Positions 1 to 3,225 of a DNA stretch of 6,113 bases are shown in pieces. A model generated the notes under the pieces. It ran no database searches. It saw nothing but the letters and a program-made list of their open reading frames with translations, and was not told where the DNA came from. The translations under genes were made by a program, and so were the position numbers. Source of the stretch: CAZDDW01 sp043811105 (GTDB lineage: Bacteria > Patescibacteriota > Patescibacteriia > UBA9934 > CAZDDW01); contig JBDRNK010000066.1 in the NCBI GenBank assembly GCA_043811105.1, positions 1 to 6,113 of the forward strand. The letters run 5' to 3'. How positions within the stretch are numbered: the first letter of the stretch is position 1; each line of letters starts with the position of its first letter.

Positions 1-10
1 CTAGGCCAAA

Positions 11-40
11 CCAAAAACCAGCCCTCTCAGGCTGGTCTTT
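11..40 (-). terminator. Intrinsic terminator after the serine hydrolase gene, possibly bidirectional
   Basis: A perfect 7-bp inverted repeat (ACCAGCC at 17-23, GGCTGGT at 30-36) encloses a 6-base loop. On the minus strand it lies directly after the TAA stop of the hydrolase gene and is followed by a run of five T (complement of 13-17). On the plus strand it is followed by CTTTTATT, so it could also end a convergent gene lying to the left of the window. The short stem is GC-rich, as usual for Rho-independent terminators. Confidence 0.75.
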
Positions 41-630
41 TATTCCTCCCCAAAATCATTTTCTAAACCTTCTCCAGGATTTAATTGATAATCTTTTCCG
101 GCCAGCTTCTTTATCAATTCTAATAAAACCGGATATTGCTCGCCCATATAATGATCTTCGTTATCTCGGGCCAACAACTTACCTTTCAAAATATCACGGT
201 ACTTTTCTGCATGATCAAATGGTACCAGCTTATCATCCTTGGAATGGACGATAATAAAATCTTTGGCCTTCCACATCAAAACATCGGCATCAAAATCAGA
301 CATAAAAAACGATTTCATTTCAGCTCGTTTATGCGTCCAAGGAGCAGCTACTAAAATCAAAGCTCTGGGGGTAGCTGACATTTCAGCGGCTTCAAGATAC
401 CGCAAAGCCATTACCGCGCCCAACGAGTGTCCCAAAATAATATCATCAGCATCAATCCGACCAATCTGATCTTCCATGGCCTTCAACCACTCAAACAATT
501 CTGGCTCCCCAGAAAATGGCAACTCTGGTGCCAATACTTCAAAACCGGCTTGGTGCAACTCATCACGCAACCAAGGATGGAAATTCATTTGTGGATTGGC
601 ATTAAAGCCGTGGATTAAGATTATTCGCAT
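40..630 (-). CDS. RBBP9/YdeN-family alpha/beta serine hydrolase
   Basis: This is a 196-residue cytoplasmic protein with no signal peptide or membrane segment, of the usual size for the RBBP9/YdeN (DUF452/Ser_hydrolase-like) family of small alpha/beta hydrolases. Visible family features are an N-terminal strand followed by HGF (7-9, oxyanion region), the nucleophile elbow GHSLG (67-71, Ser69), an acid in HSKDDKLVP (Asp132 or Asp133) and a C-terminal histidine in DNEDHYMGEQYP (His160). The full catalytic triad is therefore present and the enzyme is probably active. Family members hydrolyse small esters in vitro, but their natural substrates are mostly unknown and cannot be read from the sequence. 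The start is secure because MRIILIHGFN is the typical family beginning. No Shine-Dalgarno sequence precedes it: the ATG abuts the T tract of the upstream gene's terminator. Local base composition is around or above 50% GC in places, unlike the AT-rich genes upstream. Confidence 0.9.
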   Translation of the reverse strand: MRIILIHGFNANPQMNFHPWLRDELHQAGFEVLAPELPFSGEPELFEWLKAMEDQIGRIDADDIILGHSLGAVMALRYLEAAEMSATPRALILVAAPWTHKRAEMKSFFMSDFDADVLMWKAKDFIIVHSKDDKLVPFDHAEKYRDILKGKLLARDNEDHYMGEQYPVLLELIKKLAGKDYQLNPGEGLENDFGEE

Positions 631-672
631 ATTTTAAAAAATAAAAAGTTGGATCCAAGTTGCGGACCCAAC
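631..672 (-). terminator. Rho-independent terminator of the tRNA-Leu/Nudix/416-aa/92-aa unit
   Basis: The arms are 664-672 and 648-656, each 9 bases, around a 7-base loop (657-663). Read on the minus strand all nine positions pair, one of them as a G-U wobble. Read on the plus strand that position is an A-C mismatch, which assigns the element to the minus strand. It begins right after the TAG stop of the 92-residue gene and is followed by TTTTTATTTTTT. It should separate the upstream operon from the serine hydrolase gene, whose ATG lies at the end of the T tract. Confidence 0.88.
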
Positions 673-951
673 CTAGCCTTGTTCCTCTTTTTCGAGACAG
701 CTAATCATCTGACCAACCTGATCAAAAAAGGTGCCTCGATTGATCTCTTGAGCTTGTAACGACTGAACTAATTTCTGGTATTCATTGGTTTCCATGACCA
801 GACGTGTTAGACGCAGAGCTTGTTCAATCTTGTCCTGGTGGGGTAGTTCCGAAGAAAGCGGTGTTGCCCCAAGATGGGCAAGCAAGGCTTGTGCATCCAT
901 CTGAGGATCAGTCATGTCATTTCCAATCGTTTTGTTTGTCGGAGTAAGCAT
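673..951 (-). CDS. Small hypothetical protein, 92 residues
   Basis: I do not recognise a family. The protein is short, soluble and predicted by eye to be mainly helical. There is a polar N-terminal tail, then DAQALLAHLG (19-28), and from about residue 39 an amphipathic stretch running to an acidic C-terminus (LEKEEQG). No signal peptide, membrane segment or metal-binding motif is visible. It starts 12 bases after the stop of the 416-residue gene and ends at a strong terminator, so it is probably the last gene of the same operon. Its base composition (about 55% GC in block 841-900) differs from the AT-rich gene before it. An alternative start is Met13 (ATG at 913-915), which has a GGA eight to ten bases upstream and so a better ribosome-binding site than Met1, giving an 80-residue product. 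Reality as a gene is supported by the tight spacing and the terminator rather than by homology. Confidence 0.65.
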   Translation of the reverse strand: MLTPTNKTIGNDMTDPQMDAQALLAHLGATPLSSELPHQDKIEQALRLTRLVMETNEYQKLVQSLQAQEINRGTFFDQVGQMISCLEKEEQG

Positions 952-963
952 ATTATCAGTTGG

Positions 964-2214
964 CTATTTGTTTGTCAAGACTTTGGCCTTTAGATTCATT
1001 TCTTCAAAAATTACCTGCTCATGGTCACCTGCATCATGAGAAAAACGAGAAGAGATTTTAACCACTGGCAAAGTCTGAGATGTGTTTGGATATTCTTTGC
1101 TAATCATTAATAATTCTAAAGCGGTTGCTGGATTAGTCATTGCCCAAAGGTTTAATTCTTTGTATACACTTTTTGCATGGTCAGAATCTAATTCTACTGC
1201 AGTCAACATAAATACACCTTTTGAATCAGTCAGGCTGAAAAACTTTTTTACTAATCCAATTGGTAAGTGATTTTCCTGTGCAATTTTTTGAATCGTATCA
1301 CCATTAACCTGATCGTTCGTCATTATTTCAAGCACAAAATTTTCAAAATATTCTCTTATAAAAGCACTAACATCTTGGCTTTCTTTTCCCTCTAGACGTT
1401 TCATTTCTTTTACAAAATATTGACCAGACTCAATTATCCGTTCAATAGATTTTGGTACTTCCTGTTGATACTGTGAAGCGCTTGGCAAACCTTTTATATA
1501 TCGCTTATGTTGACCGGCTGATAGACGAATAGCTGCAACAAGATGAGTCTTAATTTCTTCTTCTGAATACTTTTTTCCAGATTTTGATTGTCTGTGTGTT
1601 GCCTTAGTCTTTACTTGAGTTAAAATAATTTCTGAAATTCCTCCACCAACTCTTACATCAATATAATCAACTGCTTTGGTAACATCTAAATAATCTTCTA
1701 ACCCAATCACTTGTACCTGACCCTCTTTTCTTTTTTTAATAAAATCCATTTGACTTCTACGAATAGCATCGTATAAAAACCTGGTACCAATAAACATTGT
1801 TTCCATTTGATGTTCCATGTCCTGTGTTACTTGTACAGGCAATCTTTCTCCATTGACCCCTTCCCGCATATGTTCTTTTGCCATCTTGCAAAAAGCGTCC
1901 CAATTTGAAATCATCTCATTGTATATTTGGTTATTAAACATGGCTCTAACCAAGGTATTTTGAAAACTGGCTGAATGAGTGTTTCTTTTAACAGCATTGG
2001 ATTCCCTAAGAAAAGCATCGATCTTGGTTATTAAAAAATCAACAAAATCTTTTATTTCTCCTGTTGTCCGACTTTCCATCCCGGGTAGTCGTTCATGAAT
2101 CAAGGTAATTGATCGTTCAGCCAAGACATCTTTACCACCAACCTTTTCTACAATTCCAATATCTGGTAATTCTGGTTGATCAACCCTTAAATTTTTTGCA
2201 GTTTCTGGACTCAT
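964..2214 (-). CDS. Unknown 416-residue protein with a possible PD-(D/E)XK nuclease-like core
   Basis: I do not recognise the family. No signal peptide or membrane helix is visible, so the protein is likely cytoplasmic. The N-terminal half is helical and polar. A central segment reads VDYIDVRVGGG (182-192), then SEIILTQVKTK (194-204). This is an Asp on one strand, a glycine turn, then a hydrophobic strand ending in Q-x-K (Asp186, Gln200, Lys202). That arrangement resembles motifs II and III of PD-(D/E)XK nucleases, in which Q-x-K variants (Mrr-like) are known. The match is short and may be chance. The C-terminal part, about residues 205-416, is mixed helix/strand with no recognised motif. I chose ATG at 2212-2214, four bases after the Nudix stop codon. 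A longer frame from a TTG at 2269-2271 would add 19 basic residues inside the Nudix gene and is less likely. Much of the gene is strongly AT-rich (16 G/C of 60 at 1321-1380), which suggests foreign origin. Confidence 0.7.
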   Translation of the reverse strand: MSPETAKNLRVDQPELPDIGIVEKVGGKDVLAERSITLIHERLPGMESRTTGEIKDFVDFLITKIDAFLRESNAVKRNTHSASFQNTLVRAMFNNQIYNEMISNWDAFCKMAKEHMREGVNGERLPVQVTQDMEHQMETMFIGTRFLYDAIRRSQMDFIKKRKEGQVQVIGLEDYLDVTKAVDYIDVRVGGGISEIILTQVKTKATHRQSKSGKKYSEEEIKTHLVAAIRLSAGQHKRYIKGLPSASQYQQEVPKSIERIIESGQYFVKEMKRLEGKESQDVSAFIREYFENFVLEIMTNDQVNGDTIQKIAQENHLPIGLVKKFFSLTDSKGVFMLTAVELDSDHAKSVYKELNLWAMTNPATALELLMISKEYPNTSQTLPVVKISSRFSHDAGDHEQVIFEEMNLKAKVLTNK

Positions 2215-2218
2215 AAAT

Positions 2219-2869
2219 CTAATTGATTTGTTTAAGAAACTTTTGCATTTGCTCTTTGTACTCTTTAACAAAAAACTGTAAGTCTTGTGTAAACACGTCT
2301 GGAAATTTGATCATTTCAGCTTCTAAGTCATCAAGAGAATACTGTAAAATTCCTTTTGCTTCCTGATCAACTGTTTTTATTCGCCCACCGTAGACACCAA
2401 AATATAAATGAAACTTATTTGCTATAACCACATTCTCCCCATTAATTACCTTTAACATTTCTTCGAACTTGGAATCAATGTGTTCGATTATTGAAATGGT
2501 GTTCAAGTATTCTCGAAGTAATTTATAAGTTTTATTAAAATCTTCTGTACTTTGCAACACGATTGATGGCACTTGTAATTCTTGAATGGTTTCAACCATA
2601 ACTGTATAGTCTGCTGAATCTCCATCTTGAACATGTCCACCAATTGATTTATCAAGTAATCCTGGATTGTGCGTTTTTTCATTTGAGCGCTTTTGCACAA
2701 ACAGTTCACCAGCTTCATTAAATATACAAATCTGAACAACTTCATTAGCACGAGTCGGACCACCGGTTTCTTTATTGGCCTGAACTTGCTCGCGATAAAA
2801 CTCTGCACGATCCATAGCGATCGCCTTGTCAGGTTCTTCTAATAAATATGTATTGATTTGTTCTGACAT
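2219..2869 (-). CDS. Nudix-family protein with a degenerate Nudix box (IPP-isomerase-like layout)
   Basis: This is a 216-residue soluble protein. The Nudix core begins near residue 44: the strand EVVQICIFNEAGELFVQKRS (43-62), then LLDKSIGGHVQDGD (71-84) and the box region to about residue 100. The order Q-K-R, then D-x-S-x-G-G-H, then box resembles isopentenyl-diphosphate-isomerase-like Nudix proteins. Against the consensus GX5EX7REUXEEXGU, the first Glu is Asp84, the Arg is Val92, Glu93 is kept, the next Glu is Gln96, Glu97 is kept and the late Gly is Gln99. Two of the usual metal-binding acids remain, so activity may be altered or lost. The substrate cannot be inferred. About 115 further residues follow the box, including a strand-rich part HLYFGVYGG (153-161) and a basic C-terminus. 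The ATG at 2867-2869 lies 13 bases beyond a large hairpin attached to tRNA-Leu and has no Shine-Dalgarno sequence. It is probably the first protein gene of an operon with the 416-residue gene, whose ATG lies 4 bases downstream of its stop. Confidence 0.82.
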   Translation of the reverse strand: MSEQINTYLLEEPDKAIAMDRAEFYREQVQANKETGGPTRANEVVQICIFNEAGELFVQKRSNEKTHNPGLLDKSIGGHVQDGDSADYTVMVETIQELQVPSIVLQSTEDFNKTYKLLREYLNTISIIEHIDSKFEEMLKVINGENVVIANKFHLYFGVYGGRIKTVDQEAKGILQYSLDDLEAEMIKFPDVFTQDLQFFVKEYKEQMQKFLKQIN

Positions 2870-2882
2870 AAATTACTGACTT

Positions 2883-2931
2883 ACCAGCCGGTGTTTCATC
2901 AACATAATACCTTGATGAAACAACGGCTGGT
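2883..2931 (-). other. Long imperfect hairpin joined to the tRNA-Leu 3' end
   Basis: The outer arms 2883-2890 and 2924-2931 pair over 8 bp. After a 2x2 internal mismatch (2891-2892 with 2922-2923), the inner arms 2893-2902 and 2912-2921 pair over 10 bp around a 9-base loop (2903-2911). The tRNA-proximal end of the stem is the discriminator A plus CCA of tRNA-Leu. There is no T tract on either side, so it is not a standard intrinsic terminator. In a tRNA-Nudix read-through transcript it would form 13 bases before the Nudix start codon and could act in tRNA 3' processing, transcript stability or translation. That role is inferred. Confidence 0.8.
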
Positions 2932-3013
2932 GCCGGAGAGAGGGCTCGAACCTCCACGGGCTTGCGCCCACCAGGTCCTAAACCTGGCGTGTCTACCATT
3001 TCACCACTCCGGC
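2928..3013 (-). tRNA. tRNA-Leu (anticodon UAG), CCA encoded
   Basis: This is an 86-nt type II tRNA that folds completely by hand. The acceptor stem is GCCGGAG/CTCCGGC. The D-arm has a 3-bp GTG/CAC stem and a 10-base loop containing GG. The anticodon stem is CCAGG/CCTGG with loop TTTAGGA, so the anticodon is UAG (2978-2980), reading CUA and probably other CUN leucine codons. A long variable arm (GGGC, GCAA loop, GCCC) is typical of tRNA-Leu. The T-arm is GGAGG/CCTCT, with one G-U pair, and loop TTCGAGC. The discriminator base is A and CCA is encoded. A good promoter lies directly upstream. It is probably co-transcribed at least in part with the Nudix gene, since no terminator separates them. 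Confidence 0.97.
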
Positions 3014-3027
3014 AATGTACAAAAACC

Positions 3028-3056
3028 ATCTTACCCCAACCTTATCCCCAAATCAA
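3028..3056 (-). promoter_or_regulatory. Sigma70-like promoter for tRNA-Leu and the downstream operon
   Basis: On the minus strand a -35 box TTGATT (complement of 3051-3056) and a -10 box TAAGAT (complement of 3028-3033) are separated by exactly 17 bases. Transcription would begin near 3021, about 8 bases before the mature tRNA 5' end at 3013. Four of six bases match the consensus in each box. The position relative to the tRNA is what makes the call credible. Confidence 0.6.
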
Positions 3057-3059
3057 GTC

Positions 3060-3088
3060 TTGACAATGGTTCTGAATAATGCTTAACT
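3060..3088 (+). promoter_or_regulatory. Candidate plus-strand promoter, divergent from the tRNA promoter
   Basis: A perfect -35 hexamer TTGACA (3060-3065) is followed after 17 bases by TTAACT (3083-3088), a weak -10 box preceded by TGC as in extended -10 promoters. Transcription would start near 3095, just before a hairpin, and would lead towards the LTD gene at 3226. Its -35 box lies 3 bases from that of the minus-strand tRNA promoter. The -10 box matches only three of six consensus bases, so this remains tentative. Confidence 0.35.
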
Positions 3089-3100
3089 ACAAATGCAACC

Positions 3101-3135
3101 AATAACTCCCCGTTCCCCGTGGAGTTATTTTTATT
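3101..3135 (+). terminator. Hairpin with T tract, possible attenuator ahead of the LTD gene
   Basis: The 9-bp perfect stem AATAACTCC (3101-3109) and GGAGTTATT (3121-3129) encloses an 11-base loop, and the plus strand continues TTTATTA. The T-rich side makes this a plus-strand terminator-like element; on the minus strand no T tract follows. No plus-strand gene lies upstream of it in the window. If it works, it would most simply end a short leader transcript from the promoter candidate at 3060-3088, as an attenuator does. The stem also contains GGAG, the clearest Shine-Dalgarno-like sequence of the intergenic region. Confidence 0.5.
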
Positions 3136-3177
3136 ATGCTATTTACCCGATCGGAAATAGAAGAAAATAAATCATAA
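3136..3177 (+). CDS. Possible 13-codon leader ORF upstream of the LTD gene
   Basis: ATG at 3136-3138 opens a short frame, MLFTRSEIEENKS, ending at TAA 3175-3177. GGAG lies 11 bases before the ATG but inside the hairpin stem, so it would be available only when that hairpin is open. The frame is the same as that of the LTD gene 49 bases downstream. No run of one amino acid, as in classical attenuators, is present. The ORF is short enough to be chance, and I offer it only because of its position between a terminator-like hairpin and a large gene. Confidence 0.15.
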   Translation: MLFTRSEIEENKS

Positions 3178-3184
3178 GAGCACG

Positions 3185-3212
3185 ACGTGCGACGCGCAAC
3201 GTACGACGTGTC
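3185..3212 (+). repeat. CpG-rich tandem array, four units of 7 bases
   Basis: Four consecutive heptamers begin with ACG at exactly 7-base steps (3185, 3192, 3199, 3206): ACGTGCG, ACGCGCA, ACGTACG, ACGTGTC. They fit ACGYRYR except for the last two bases of the final unit. The array lies 13 bases before the LTD start codon within an otherwise AT-rich spacer. It contains three ACGT palindromes and one CGTACG palindrome. No stable long hairpin forms. Function is unknown; a protein-binding array or a remnant of a dispersed short repeat are both possible. Confidence 0.65.
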
Positions 3213-3225
3213 ACAAACACAATCT

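Noticed and set aside
2215..2271. A longer 435-residue version of the unknown protein starting at TTG 2269-2271
   Set aside because: It overlaps the Nudix coding end by 53 bases, has no ribosome-binding site, and the ATG at 2214 gives normal operon spacing.
17..2931. The same 7-base arms ACCAGCC/GGCTGGT at the left terminator (17-36) and at the tRNA hairpin (2883-2931), as possible ends of one mobile unit
   Set aside because: Only seven bases are shared, loops and flanks differ, no target-site duplication or transposase is visible, and the left copy works well as a terminator.
2883..2931. The tRNA-adjacent hairpin as an intrinsic terminator
   Set aside because: There is no T tract on either strand after the stem, and the stem is longer than typical terminators.
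2829..3079. Open frames on both strands across the tRNA region (2829-3029 minus, 2891-3079 plus)
   Set aside because: They run through the complete tRNA-Leu and its hairpin, have no family resemblance and are explained by the RNA gene.
3147..3154. The palindrome CCGATCGG as an operator
   Set aside because: A single 8-base palindrome with no second copy and no clear promoter around it is not enough evidence.
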